From positions 1 to 64,000 of the forward strand of contig CAWATM010000016.1 in NCBI GenBank assembly GCA_963784895.1: a stretch of 64,000 bases of DNA, given 5' to 3'. This DNA is from Gaiellasilicea sp963784895 (GTDB taxonomy: Bacteria > Actinomycetota > Thermoleophilia > Gaiellales > Gaiellaceae). Each line of letters begins with the position of its first letter. Positions within the stretch are counted from its first letter, which is position 1. This document shows positions 56,268 through 64,000 of this stretch, in pieces. The translations under genes and the position numbers were made by a program. Under the pieces are notes generated by a model. That model was not told the DNA's origin, searched no databases, and worked only from the letters and a program-made list of their open reading frames with translations.

Positions 56268-58472
56268 ATGGCTGTCATCGACGCCGATCGTCATCACCAG
56301 GACCTCGTCGATGAGCTGATTGCGGCCGTCGAGGCGTACAACCCCGGCGTCGACAAGGAGCTGCTCGCGCGCGCGTTCCGCTTCGCCGCGGCCGCGCACG
56401 AGGGCCAGACGCGCAGCTCCGGCGAGCCGTTCGTCCACCACCCGTGGGCGGTCGCGAAGATCTGTGCCGAGCTCCATCTCGACGAGCAGTCGCTCGCTGC
56501 CGCGCTCCTGCACGACGTCGTCGAGGACACCGAGACCGACCTCGACGAGCTCCGCACCGAGTTCGGCGACGAGATCGCCCAGCTCGTCGAGGGCGTGACC
56601 AAGCTGACCCGCACGACCTTCCAGACCCGCGAGCAGTCGGACGCGGAGAACTACCGGAAGATGATCGTCGCGATGGCGCAGGACGTCCGCGTCATCCTGA
56701 TCAAGCTCGCCGACCGGCTCCACAACATGCGCACGATCGAGTACCAGGGCAAGCAGGCGCAGGTGCGCAAGGCGAAGGAGACGCTCGAGGTCTACGCGCC
56801 GCTCGCGCACCGGCTCGGCATCCACGCGATGAAGTGGGAGCTCGAGGACCGCTCGTTCGAGATCCTGCACCCGCGCAAGTACGCCGAGATCAAGGCGATG
56901 GTCGCCGACCGCCGGGCCGACCGCGAGAAGGCGGTCGCGAAGGCGGGCGAGATCCTCGGCGCCGAGCTGGCCAAGGTCGACATCCCCGCCGAGATCGCCG
57001 GCCGCGCGAAGCACTTCTACTCGATCTACGACAAGATGGCCAAGAAGGGCCGCGAGTTCAACGAGATCTACGACCTGACCGCGATGCGCGTGACCGTCGA
57101 GCGCGCCGGCGACGAGGGGACGCGCGACTGCTACGGCGCCCTCGGCCTGATCCACTCGCTCTGGAAGCCGATGCCGGGGCGGTTCAAGGACTTCATCGCG
57201 ATGCCGAAGTTCAACCGCTACCGCTCGCTGCACACGACCGTGATCGGCCCGGAGGGGACGCCGCTCGAGATCCAGGTGCGCACGCGTGAGATGCACGAGG
57301 AGGCCGAGTACGGGATCGCCGCGCACTGGCTCTACAAGCGCGGCAAGGGCAAGCAGGACGACGACTGGCTCGCATGGGTGAAGTCGCTGCTCGACTGGCA
57401 GCAGGACGAAGCCGACCCGCGCGAGTTCATGAAGACGTTCCGCACCGACCTCTTCGACGACGAGGTCTACGTCTTCACGCCCAAGGGCGAGGTGAAGACG
57501 CTGCCGCAGGGCGCGACCCCGATCGACTTCGCCTACGCCGTGCACACCGACGTCGGCCACAAGACCGTCGGCGCCAAGATCAACGGCCGCATCGTGCCGC
57601 TCCACTACAGGCTCAAGAACGGCGACTTCGTCGAGATCCTGACCTCGAAGTCGGGCCGCGGCCCCTCACGCGACTGGATGAGCCTCGCGGCCTCCTCCCG
57701 AGCGCGGAACAAGATCCGGCAGTGGTTCCAGCGCGAGACGCGCGGCGAGACCGAGGCGAAGGGCCGCGAGCTGCTCGACAACGCGCTCAAGGGCCAGAAC
57801 CTGCCGTACCGCAAGCTCCAGGGCTCCGCCGTGCTCGCGCAGGTGATCCGGGAGACCGGCTTCCGCAAGGCCGAGGACTTCTACGTCGCGCTCGGCGCCG
57901 GAAAGCTGCAGTCGAATCAGATCGTCAACAAGGTCCTCAACCGGTTGAAGACGGACGAGGTCGCCGAAGAGGCGGTCGTGCCGCTGAAGCCGCCGCGGGC
58001 GCGCTCGACGGTCGCCGGCGACAGCCTCGGGATCAAGGTGCAGGGCGTCGAGGACGTGCTGGTGCGGCTGGCGAAGTGCTGCACGCCGGTGCCGGGCGAC
58101 CCGATCCTCGGCTACATCTCGTTCGGCCGCGGGATCACGATCCACCGCGAGGACTGCCCGAACGCGAAGGCGCTGATGCGGAACCCGGAGCGGTTCACGC
58201 CGGTGGAGTGGGAGGGGACGGCGACGACGTCGAGCTTCCGCGTCCAGATCGCCGTCGACTCGTTCGACCGGGCGCGACTCCTCGAGGACGTCGCCCGCAG
58301 TTTCGCCGAGCACGGCGCCAACATCGTCTCCTACGGCGGCGTCGTCGAGGACGGGATGGCCCGGAACTGGTACACGGCCGAGGTCGGCGACGTCAAGGAG
58401 CTGCGGGCGCTCCTGAGCGTGCTCCGCAACCTCGACGGCGTCTTCGACGCCTACCGCGTCACGCCGACCTAG
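56268..58472 (+). CDS. rel: bifunctional (p)ppGpp synthetase/hydrolase
   Basis: A 734-residue long RelA/SpoT homologue. Hydrolase HD domain: PFVHHPWAVAKICAEL and LLHDVVEDTETDLDEL; synthetase domain: MRVTVERAGDEGTRDCYGALGLIHSLWKPMPGRFKDFIAMPKFNRYRSLHTTVIGPEG; TGS domain: VFTPKGEVKTLPQGATPIDFAYAVHTDVGHKTVGAKINGRIVPL; C-terminal zinc-finger/ACT (KCCTPVPGDPILGYISFGRGITIHREDC). RFKD (the RXKD motif) marks enzymes that both make and break (p)ppGpp. It controls the stringent response in the cytoplasm. Probably leaderless. Confidence 0.96.
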   Translation: MAVIDADRHHQDLVDELIAAVEAYNPGVDKELLARAFRFAAAAHEGQTRSSGEPFVHHPWAVAKICAELHLDEQSLAAALLHDVVEDTETDLDELRTEFGDEIAQLVEGVTKLTRTTFQTREQSDAENYRKMIVAMAQDVRVILIKLADRLHNMRTIEYQGKQAQVRKAKETLEVYAPLAHRLGIHAMKWELEDRSFEILHPRKYAEIKAMVADRRADREKAVAKAGEILGAELAKVDIPAEIAGRAKHFYSIYDKMAKKGREFNEIYDLTAMRVTVERAGDEGTRDCYGALGLIHSLWKPMPGRFKDFIAMPKFNRYRSLHTTVIGPEGTPLEIQVRTREMHEEAEYGIAAHWLYKRGKGKQDDDWLAWVKSLLDWQQDEADPREFMKTFRTDLFDDEVYVFTPKGEVKTLPQGATPIDFAYAVHTDVGHKTVGAKINGRIVPLHYRLKNGDFVEILTSKSGRGPSRDWMSLAASSRARNKIRQWFQRETRGETEAKGRELLDNALKGQNLPYRKLQGSAVLAQVIRETGFRKAEDFYVALGAGKLQSNQIVNKVLNRLKTDEVAEEAVVPLKPPRARSTVAGDSLGIKVQGVEDVLVRLAKCCTPVPGDPILGYISFGRGITIHREDCPNAKALMRNPERFTPVEWEGTATTSSFRVQIAVDSFDRARLLEDVARSFAEHGANIVSYGGVVEDGMARNWYTAEVGDVKELRALLSVLRNLDGVFDAYRVTPT

Positions 58473-58478
58473 CTCGGC

Positions 58479-59150
58479 CTACGCGGCGCGCGGCGGCTCG
58501 AAGCGCGGGCCGGCGAAGCTGTGCCCGGAAGGCCCGAGCCCTCCCCGGCCCCTGAGGGCCGGGAAGGTGCCGTTGACGACCTCGGCCGTCCGCTGCTTCA
58601 GCGAGGCGACGATCAGGTCGCGCTGGGCCTTGGTCATCCGTCCGGCCGCGACGGCGGCGTCGAGCCGCTTCGTCGTTGCGGCCACGATCGCCGCCACGAG
58701 CCCCTCGACCGACTTGCCCTCTGCCTTCGCCACCTCGGCGAGCGTCTCGCCTTCCCGTAGCCTCTCGCGCAGGGCGTCCTCGCCAACGCCGAGGTGTGCT
58801 GCGGCGGCGTCGAGGTCGCGGAAGCCGCGGTGGGCGAAGCCGCGCCGGCCGAGACCGGGACCGGCGAAGAGCGGGAACGCGCCGGCCTCGATCCGCGCCT
58901 TCATCGCCTCCGCCTGCTTCTCGGTCAGGTGACCGGTCTTCACCGCTTCGTCGATCCGGTTCTCGAGCGCCTGCTGCAGCGCTTCGTTCAGCTTCGCCGG
59001 ATCGACACCGAGCTGCCTGGCCGCGTCCTCGACGACGGCTTTGCTCTCCTCTGCCGGCGACAGCCGCGTCGCCGCGACGGCGCCGCCGGCGCCGACCACG
59101 GCCAGAGCCGCGCCGGCGCCTGCAGCGAGCTTCGTTCGCTTCCTTGTCAT
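58479..59150 (-). CDS. exported helical protein, paralogue of the protein at 60400
   Basis: 223 residues with a signal peptide (MTRKRTKLAAGAGAALAVVGAGGAVAATRLSP). The mature part has two similar halves, each with a short helix followed by RLDxAVxxGxxTxxQ (HLGVGEDALRERLREGETLAEVAKAEGKS; LDAAVAAGRMTKAQRDLIVASLKQR), like DUF2680-type repeats. A Gly/Phe-rich middle (GRRGFAHRGFRD) is a possible metal or membrane contact. It follows the HtrA gene by 19 nt with GAAAGGA, so it is cotranscribed. The role is unknown; a protease regulator or chaperone-like partner is a guess. Confidence 0.75.
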   Translation of the reverse strand: MTRKRTKLAAGAGAALAVVGAGGAVAATRLSPAEESKAVVEDAARQLGVDPAKLNEALQQALENRIDEAVKTGHLTEKQAEAMKARIEAGAFPLFAGPGLGRRGFAHRGFRDLDAAAAHLGVGEDALRERLREGETLAEVAKAEGKSVEGLVAAIVAATTKRLDAAVAAGRMTKAQRDLIVASLKQRTAEVVNGTFPALRGRGGLGPSGHSFAGPRFEPPRAA

Positions 59151-59169
59151 GCTCGTCCTTTCTCCCGGC

Positions 59170-60249
59170 CTACGCGCTCGGCCGGGTGCCAAGGGTGACC
59201 TTCACCGTCTTCGTCTCGCCGTCCCGCTCGACCGTCACGTCGACCGAGTCGCCGGGGGTCCGGGCGTCCACGAGCCGGCGGAGCTCGTCGGCGGAGTCGA
59301 CCGACTCGCCGTCGAACTCGGTGACGACGTCGCCGCTCTCGAGTCCGGCGTCTGCGGCGGGCGTTCCGGCCCGCACCTCGGCGAGCGCTGCGCCCTCCGT
59401 GGCGTCGGAGTCGTCGATCGCGACGCCGAGGTAGGCGTGCTCGACGGAGCCGTCCGAGATCAGGGCGTCGGCGATCTTTTCGACGGTGTTCGACGGAACG
59501 GCGAAGCCGATGCCGACGTTGCCGCCCGACTCGCTCTCGATCTGCGAGTTGACGCCGATCACGTCACCGCTCATGTCGAGCAGCGGGCCGCCGGAGTTGC
59601 CGTGGTTGATCGCAGCGTCGGTCTGGATCGCGTCGTCGATCGAGAAGCTGTTCGGAGACGTGATCTCGCGGTGCAGCGCGCTGACGATCCCAGCGGTGAC
59701 CGTCTGCTCGAGCCCGTAGGGGCTGCCGATCGCGACCACGCCGTCGCCGACCTCGACCTCGGACGAGTCCGACAGCTCGAGCGGCTTCAGCTCCGAAGCG
59801 GGGGCGTCGACGTCGATCACTGCGATGTCGGTCGACGGGTCTCCGCCGACGACCCGGGCGGAATAGGACTTGCCGTTCGAGAACATGACCGAGACGGTCT
59901 CGGCGCCGTCGACGACGTGCTGGTTCGTGATCACGTGGCCCTCGGTGTCGTAGACGAAGCCGGAGCCCTGCGCCTGCTGCGTGCCGCCGCCGCCGCCGAA
60001 GGGGCTCGCCTCGGCGGTCGAGCCGACGGTGATCTCGACGACCGACGCCGAGGTGCGCTTGTAGATCTCGCCGACCGTTGCCGAGCCGGAGTTCGCGGCG
60101 GGTGTCGCATTCGTCGCTGCAACCTGGGCCACCGCGACCGTGTCGTCGTCGAGCGCGACCGAGACGGCGGCGACGGCGCCGGCGCCGACGAGTGCCGCGC
60201 CCGTGGCTGCCGTGGCGACCGCGACGCGTGGGTTCTTGAAGAGCTGCAT
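59170..60249 (-). CDS. htrA: HtrA/DegP-type trypsin-like serine protease (S1C) with PDZ domain
   Basis: About 359 residues. An N-terminal helix (VAVATAATGAALVGAGAVAAVSVAL) anchors or exports it. The triad is His in VITNQHVV, Asp in DPSTDIAVIDV and Ser in NHGNSGGPLLDM. A C-terminal PDZ domain (HAYLGVAIDDS ... AGLESGDVVTEFDGESVDSADELRRLV) binds unfolded C-termini. It degrades damaged envelope proteins. ATG 60249 is preferred; TTG 60291 is an in-frame alternative. Four 11-bp repeats lie 50-95 bp upstream. It is likely controlled by the two-component system at 61129-63140, as pepD is by MprAB in mycobacteria. Confidence 0.9.
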   Translation of the reverse strand: MQLFKNPRVAVATAATGAALVGAGAVAAVSVALDDDTVAVAQVAATNATPAANSGSATVGEIYKRTSASVVEITVGSTAEASPFGGGGGTQQAQGSGFVYDTEGHVITNQHVVDGAETVSVMFSNGKSYSARVVGGDPSTDIAVIDVDAPASELKPLELSDSSEVEVGDGVVAIGSPYGLEQTVTAGIVSALHREITSPNSFSIDDAIQTDAAINHGNSGGPLLDMSGDVIGVNSQIESESGGNVGIGFAVPSNTVEKIADALISDGSVEHAYLGVAIDDSDATEGAALAEVRAGTPAADAGLESGDVVTEFDGESVDSADELRRLVDARTPGDSVDVTVERDGETKTVKVTLGTRPSA

Positions 60250-60300
60250 TGTCGTGTCGTTCCTTTCGAGAAAGGTCGTTGTGTCCGTCAAGAGACCAGC

Positions 60301-60344
60301 CGTTCCTAAACCGAAGCTGAGACGCGCCTAAGAACTTCCTAAGA
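60301..60344 (-). promoter_or_regulatory. four 11-bp direct repeats upstream of htrA (response-regulator site)
   Basis: On the minus strand the units are TCTTAGGAAGT, TCTTAGGCGCG, TCTCAGCTTCG and GTTTAGGAACG, head to tail with an exact 11-bp period, as OmpR/PhoB-family regulators bind. Confidence 0.7.
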
Positions 60345-60399
60345 GTTCGCCGCCGCCCCGGCCGGCGGAGAGGGAGCCGGCCGGGGCGCGGAGCGGGTC

Positions 60400-61041
60400 C
60401 TAGGCGTCGTTGCTGGGGGGAGGGCCGCCCGGGTGCCCACGGAAGCCGAAGCTGAACTCGCCGGCGACGACGTCCTCCAGCCGCGACTCGAGCTCGGCGA
60501 GGATCGACGTGCGCTGCGCCTCGGTCAGGCGGCCGGATTCGACCTTCTCGCCGAGGTCGGTCTTCGCCGCAGCGACGAGCGCGTCGACGAGCCCGGCGGC
60601 AGTCTTCCCGTTCGCGGTCGCGACCTCGGCCAGCGTCTCGCCGTCCTCGAGGCTCGCCCTGAGCTCCGCCTCGGTGACGCCGATGTACGCGGCCGCCGCG
60701 TCGAAGTCGACGAAGCCGTGGTGCCCGCCGCGATGGCCGAGACCAGGGCCCACACCGACGAGCGGAAGCTCGCCCGCCTCGATCCGTTCCTTCAGCTCGG
60801 CCGCCTGGGCGTCGGTGAGTCTGCCGGCCTCGACGGCTGCGTCGACCCGGTTTTCGAGCGCCTGCTTGAGCGCGGCGTCGAGCTCGTCGGCGCTGACGCC
60901 GAGCTGCTTCGCCGCGTCCGCGACGATCGCGTCGCTCTCCTCGGTGGGCGAGAGCTGCGTCGCGGCAACGGCGGCGCCGCCGCCGAGGACGGCCGCGAGC
61001 ACCGCGGTACCGGTTGCGATCTTGAACTTGAGTGACCTCAT
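60400..61041 (-). CDS. exported helical protein, paralogue of the protein at 58479
   Basis: 213 residues with a signal peptide (MRSLKFKIATGTAVLAAVLGGGAAVAATQLSP). The same layout as its paralogue: LGVSADELDAALKQALENRVDAAVEAGRLTDAQAAELKERIEAGELPL, a His/Gly-rich middle (GHRGGHHGFVDFDAAA), then IGVTEAELRASLEDGETLAEVATANGKTAAGLVDALVAAAK. Ends with RGHPGGPPPSNDA. GAAAGGAG precedes the ATG. It lies between the kinase gene and htrA and has its own set of 11-bp repeats upstream, so it is probably induced with the protease. Confidence 0.78.
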   Translation of the reverse strand: MRSLKFKIATGTAVLAAVLGGGAAVAATQLSPTEESDAIVADAAKQLGVSADELDAALKQALENRVDAAVEAGRLTDAQAAELKERIEAGELPLVGVGPGLGHRGGHHGFVDFDAAAAYIGVTEAELRASLEDGETLAEVATANGKTAAGLVDALVAAAKTDLGEKVESGRLTEAQRTSILAELESRLEDVVAGEFSFGFRGHPGGPPPSNDA

Positions 61042-61090
61042 CTGCCTGCTCCTTTCGGTGCGCTTGCGTTGACAGATCCAGCCTCACCGG

Positions 61091-61134
61091 CGGCCCTAAG
61101 ATCGTTCTGAAGGTGGGCGAAGAAGTTCCTAAGA
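61091..61134 (-). promoter_or_regulatory. four 11-bp direct repeats upstream of the exported protein gene
   Basis: Minus-strand units TCTTAGGAACT, TCTTCGCCCAC, CTTCAGAACGA and TCTTAGGGCCG follow one another with an exact 11-bp period. The first unit matches that upstream of htrA in 10 of 11 positions. Confidence 0.7.
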
Positions 61135-62469
61135 TTTGCCGTCGAGCGAGAGCCGCATCACGGTGCCGCCGCCCTCGGCGGGCGAGGCCGTGATGCTGCC
61201 GCCGTGCGCCTCAGCGACCTGGCGCACGATCGCCAGGCCGAGGCCGGAGCCCGGCAGACCGCGTGCGGACGGCGCGCGGTAGAAGCGGTCGAAGACGAAG
61301 GGGAGGTCGTCCTTGTCGATGCCGGGGCCGTGGTCGCGGACGACGACGTCGCCGTCCCGCACCGTCACCTCGATCTCGCCGCCGGGCGGGCTCCACTTGG
61401 CCGCGTTGTCGAGCAGATTCGAGATCGCGCGCTCGATCGTCGAGGGGACGCCGCGGATCATCGACTCCTCGAGGTCGGGCTTGAACGCGATGCCGGGGCG
61501 GTTCCGGCGCGTTCGTTCGATCGCGCCGGCCGTGACGAGGTCGAGCCGCACGTCCTCCGGGTCGGCCGGAATCTCGTCGCCTCGCGCCAACTCGACGAGC
61601 TCGGCGATCAGCGCCGTCATCTCCGTCAGCTGCTCGGTGACGTCGCGGAGTAGCTGCTCCCGCTCGCCCGGCGGCAGCTCCTCATCCTTGGCGAGCACCT
61701 CGATGTTGGTGCGCAGGCTCGTCAGCGGCGTCCGCAGCTCGTGCGATGCGTCGGAGACGAGCCGTCGCTGCGCGCGCGCCGACTCCTCGAGCGCCCCGAG
61801 CATCGTGTTGAACGTCGCCGCCAGGCGGGAGAGCTCGTCGGTGCCCGTCGCGTCGATCCGGCGGGAGAGGTCGCGGGTCTCCGAGACCTCCTCCGCCGTC
61901 CGCGTCAGCCGCTGCACCGGCGCCAGCAGCGCCTTCGAGAGGACGAGGCCGAGCCCGGCTGCGATCGCGACGCCAATCGCCGCGATCAGGAAGAGCAGCG
62001 TCTTGATCCGGTCGAGCGCGGCGTCGACCTCGTCGAGCGGCCGCGCGACCTGCAGTGCGAGTCCCGGCCTGTTGACCGGAGTGGTGTAGACGCGAAGGTG
62101 CTTACCCGAGACGTGAGCGTCGGTGAAGAACGGGCCTCCGTCGCCCGCCGCGGTTCGGCGCGCCCGCTCGCTCACCGGCAGTTCGACCAACGCCTCCGGA
62201 GCGCGAATTGCCTCGCCGGAGTCTGTGACGACCTGCGTGATCCCTGCAGCGCCGCCGAAGCGATCGGGGGGAAGGTCGAGCTGCGGCTCGCCGGTGACGC
62301 GGTCGAAGCGGAGTGCCAGGCCGCCGGTGGAAGCTCGCTCCCGCAGGGCGTCGTCGACTTGCCCGCGCAACTCATTCCTGACGAGCACGAAGGTGATTGC
62401 AGACGCGACCACGACTGCGACCGCGACTGCAAGGGCGACAGCGAGCGTCAGTCGCGCGCGAAAGCTCAC
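61129..62469 (-). CDS. sensor histidine kinase (MprB-like)
   Basis: A 446-residue membrane kinase. Helix 1 (LTLAVALAVAVAVVVASAITFVLV), an extracytoplasmic sensor domain (about 35-165), helix 2 (LLFLIAAIGVAIAAGLGLVLSKALL), HAMP, HisKA with the phosphoacceptor His in SDASHELRTPLTSL, and HATPase with NLLDNAAKWSPP (N box), VRDHGPGI (G1) and GSGLGLAIV (G2). GTG start overlaps the response regulator stop (GTGA). Order and neighbours are like MprAB in mycobacteria, which senses envelope stress. Confidence 0.92.
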   Translation of the reverse strand: MSFRARLTLAVALAVAVAVVVASAITFVLVRNELRGQVDDALRERASTGGLALRFDRVTGEPQLDLPPDRFGGAAGITQVVTDSGEAIRAPEALVELPVSERARRTAAGDGGPFFTDAHVSGKHLRVYTTPVNRPGLALQVARPLDEVDAALDRIKTLLFLIAAIGVAIAAGLGLVLSKALLAPVQRLTRTAEEVSETRDLSRRIDATGTDELSRLAATFNTMLGALEESARAQRRLVSDASHELRTPLTSLRTNIEVLAKDEELPPGEREQLLRDVTEQLTEMTALIAELVELARGDEIPADPEDVRLDLVTAGAIERTRRNRPGIAFKPDLEESMIRGVPSTIERAISNLLDNAAKWSPPGGEIEVTVRDGDVVVRDHGPGIDKDDLPFVFDRFYRAPSARGLPGSGLGLAIVRQVAEAHGGSITASPAEGGGTVMRLSLDGKS

Positions 62470-63140
62470 GGCTCGCGCAGCGCGTAGCCGACGCCGCGGA
62501 TCGTCTGGATCAGCCGCGGCTTGCCGCCCTGCTCGGTCTTGCGGCGGAGATAGCCGATGTAGACGTCGAGCGAGTTCGAGCCGAAGCCGAAGTCATAGCC
62601 CCAGACCCGCTCGAAGATGATCGAGCGCGTCAGCACCTGGCGCGGGTTGAGTAGGAAGAGCTCGAGCAGGGAGAATTCCGTCCGCGTCAGCTCGATCGGG
62701 TCACCGCCACGGCGAACCTCGCGGGTGGCCGGGTCGAGCTCGATGTCGGCGAAGCGGAGCGTGTCGCCGTCCTCGGCGGGCGCAGCGCGACGCAGCAGCG
62801 CCCGCAGCCGCGCGAGCAGCTCCTCCAGCGCGAACGGCTTGACGACGTAGTCGTCGGCGCCGGCATCGAGGCCCGCGACGCGGTCGGCGACCTCGTCGCG
62901 TGCGGTCAGCATCAGCACCGGGAGGCCGCTGCCCTGCGCGCGTAGCCGGCGGCAGGCTTCCAGGCCGTCGAGCCGCGGCATCGAGACGTCGAGCAGGACG
63001 GCGTCGACGCCGTCCTTGCCCAGGCGGTCGAGCGCCTCCTGACCGTCGCCGGCCAGGTCGACGTCATAGCCCTCGAGGTTGAGCGCGCGGCGTAGCGACT
63101 CCCGCACGGCGGGCTCGTCGTCGACGACAAGGATCCTCAT
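62466..63140 (-). CDS. OmpR-family response regulator (MprA-like)
   Basis: A 224-residue regulator. Receiver domain with acidic pair in VVDDEPA, phosphoacceptor Asp in AVLLDVSMPRLDG, Thr in VLMLTARDE and Lys in DYVVKPFALEEL; winged-helix DNA-binding domain (REVRRGGDPIELTRTEFSLLELFLLNPRQVLTRSIIFERVWG ... SNSLDVYIGYLRRKTE). It probably binds the 11-bp repeats upstream of htrA and the gene at 60400. A similar unit (TCTTAGCCGCC, 63169-63179) is just upstream of its own start. ATG 63140 fits the family start; ATG 63149 is possible. Confidence 0.93.
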   Translation of the reverse strand: MRILVVDDEPAVRESLRRALNLEGYDVDLAGDGQEALDRLGKDGVDAVLLDVSMPRLDGLEACRRLRAQGSGLPVLMLTARDEVADRVAGLDAGADDYVVKPFALEELLARLRALLRRAAPAEDGDTLRFADIELDPATREVRRGGDPIELTRTEFSLLELFLLNPRQVLTRSIIFERVWGYDFGFGSNSLDVYIGYLRRKTEQGGKPRLIQTIRGVGYALREP

Positions 63141-63337
63141 GGGAGACATTGTGCGCACGGACATGAACGGCGGCTAAGAAGCCAGGTTCACCGATCGAGG
63201 GATCGGGTGGGTAGCTCGCTCCAGGGATGGACTCCAGCGGGAATCCGACTACAACGAGAGGTAAGGGAGAGGGGTTGCGGGCGACTGCGGCGCCCGTCCG
63301 AAGACGCCACATCTTCGGCGGGCGCGCCGCCTGCGCT

Positions 63338-63790
63338 TCAGGCGTCCAGATCGTCGCCTTCGAAGGCTCGGATCAGGGTGCGGTACTCGTCGGGGATCTC
63401 GGCTGGTCGCCGTTGCTCCAGGTCGACGAGAACGAGCGTCTGCCTCGCTGTCACCATCAGCTCGTCGTCTTCCATCCGGTAGGCGGCGCACTCATGAGTC
63501 GTGCTCGTGCGACCGATCCGGGAGGTCCGGACGAAGATCTCGAGCAGGTCGTCGAAGCGTGCGGGCGCGTGGTATTCGACTGTCGAGGCCCGCATGACGA
63601 AGTCACGACCCTCGAGCCTGCCGCCGCCGAGGTGGCGGTGGTACTCCGTCCGCGCGTGGTCGAAGTAGGGCAGGTAGCGACCGTAGTAGACGACGCCCTG
63701 CGCGTCCGTGTCCGAGAACCAGACCCGTGCAATCGCCGAGTACTTGAACGGCGGCTTGCGGTCGGTGACGCGGCCGAGCTCGGGGTTCAC
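63338..63790 (-). CDS. acyl-CoA thioesterase of the 4HBT/YbgC hotdog type
   Basis: A 150-residue hotdog-fold thioesterase. VWFSDTDAQGVVYYGRYLPYFDHARTEYHRHLG carries the family's Asp and the substrate-binding turn; the rest (VMRASTVEYHAPARFDDLLEIFVRTSRIGRTS) fits YbgC-like enzymes that hydrolyse short- to medium-chain acyl-CoA. Its start overlaps the end of the mutase gene by 4 bp, so the two are coupled. Substrate unknown. Confidence 0.87.
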   Translation of the reverse strand: MNPELGRVTDRKPPFKYSAIARVWFSDTDAQGVVYYGRYLPYFDHARTEYHRHLGGGRLEGRDFVMRASTVEYHAPARFDDLLEIFVRTSRIGRTSTTHECAAYRMEDDELMVTARQTLVLVDLEQRRPAEIPDEYRTLIRAFEGDDLDA

Positions 63791-64000
63791 GCGCGGATCA
63801 GCTCGAGCACCTCGTCACGCTTCCGCTCCATCTGCTCCTGCGAGAACGCCTCCAGATTGAGGCGGAGCAGCGGCTCGGTGTTCGAGGGACGAACGTTGAA
63901 GTGCCAGTCGTCGTAGTCGACCGAGACCCCGTCGAGCTCGGTGATGGTTCCGTCCGCGAAGCGCTCCTTCAGCTCGCGCAGCTTCAGCGCCACGTCAGCC
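63787..64000 (-). CDS. phosphomannomutase/phosphoglucomutase, C-terminal part (cut by the window edge)
   Basis: Only the last 70 or so residues are inside the window. LDGVSVDYDDWHFNVRPSNTEPLLRLNLEAFSQEQMERKRDEVLELI is the C-terminal domain IV of alpha-D-phosphohexomutases; RPSNTEP binds the substrate phosphate. The enzyme moves phosphate between C6 and C1 of mannose or glucose. The frame continues past 64000. Confidence 0.9.
   Translation of the reverse strand, partial: ADVALKLRELKERFADGTITELDGVSVDYDDWHFNVRPSNTEPLLRLNLEAFSQEQMERKRDEVLELIRA

Overview
The window is GC-rich bacterial chromosome with dense genes on both strands. The protein repertoire fits an actinobacterium of the class Thermoleophilia (Gaiellales/Solirubrobacterales type). 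The clues are a secreted protein built of 'QWQRC' Ig-like repeats, a DUF6636-like secreted protein, a Tad pilus locus with TadE/TadG, a HelD-type helicase and an actinobacterial-style LexA box. This is inference from gene families; there is no rRNA in the window. Three genes (a secreted protein at 14875, pdxS, ruvB) each carry a single +1 frameshift. That suggests either residual sequencing error or real lesions.

Layout. 0-5 kb: heliorhodopsin, secreted amidase, ArsR-like regulator divergent from a dienelactone-hydrolase-like protein, small membrane and zinc-ribbon proteins. 5-13 kb: AI-2E-type permease, flippase-like protein coupled to a 4TM-phosphatase fusion, and a minus-strand operon of a secreted DUF11 protein, a YCII protein and a TOPRIM protein. 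13-22 kb: alpha/beta hydrolase, dinB under a perfect SOS box, secreted and membrane proteins, serine hydrolase divergent from an MmcQ/YjbR protein, MFS exporter. 22-31 kb: tandem 319-bp structured repeats, then a catabolic cluster that looks like gamma-glutamyl polyamine/amine degradation (APC permease, glutamine-synthetase-like ligase, nitronate-monooxygenase-like flavoprotein, PuuD-like hydrolase, aldehyde dehydrogenase, two SDRs). 31-34 kb: YjbQ, CorA, a gene-poor stretch and tRNA-Ile(CAU).

34-46 kb: Tad/Flp pilus locus with a divergent M15-like wall protein, two Flp pilins, TadE, TadG, CpaB, CpaE/TadZ, CpaF/TadA, a VWA-TadB fusion, TadC and a long coiled-coil protein. 46-58 kb: pdxS-pdxT-yebC-ruvC-ruvA-ruvB, HelD, small hypotheticals, recJ, rel. 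58-63 kb: an envelope-stress-like module of response regulator and histidine kinase followed by two homologous exported proteins flanking an HtrA protease. The right edge has a thioesterase and the C-terminus of a phosphohexomutase.

Two features cut across the window. First, at least 16 genes have a TANNNT hexamer 6 or 7 nt before the start codon and lack a Shine-Dalgarno sequence, which indicates widespread leaderless transcription; genes inside operons carry clear Shine-Dalgarno sites instead. Second, an intergenic repeat family combines a conserved core (CCTTCAGGGGTCTT) with a following hairpin whose sequence differs in every copy while its pairing is kept.
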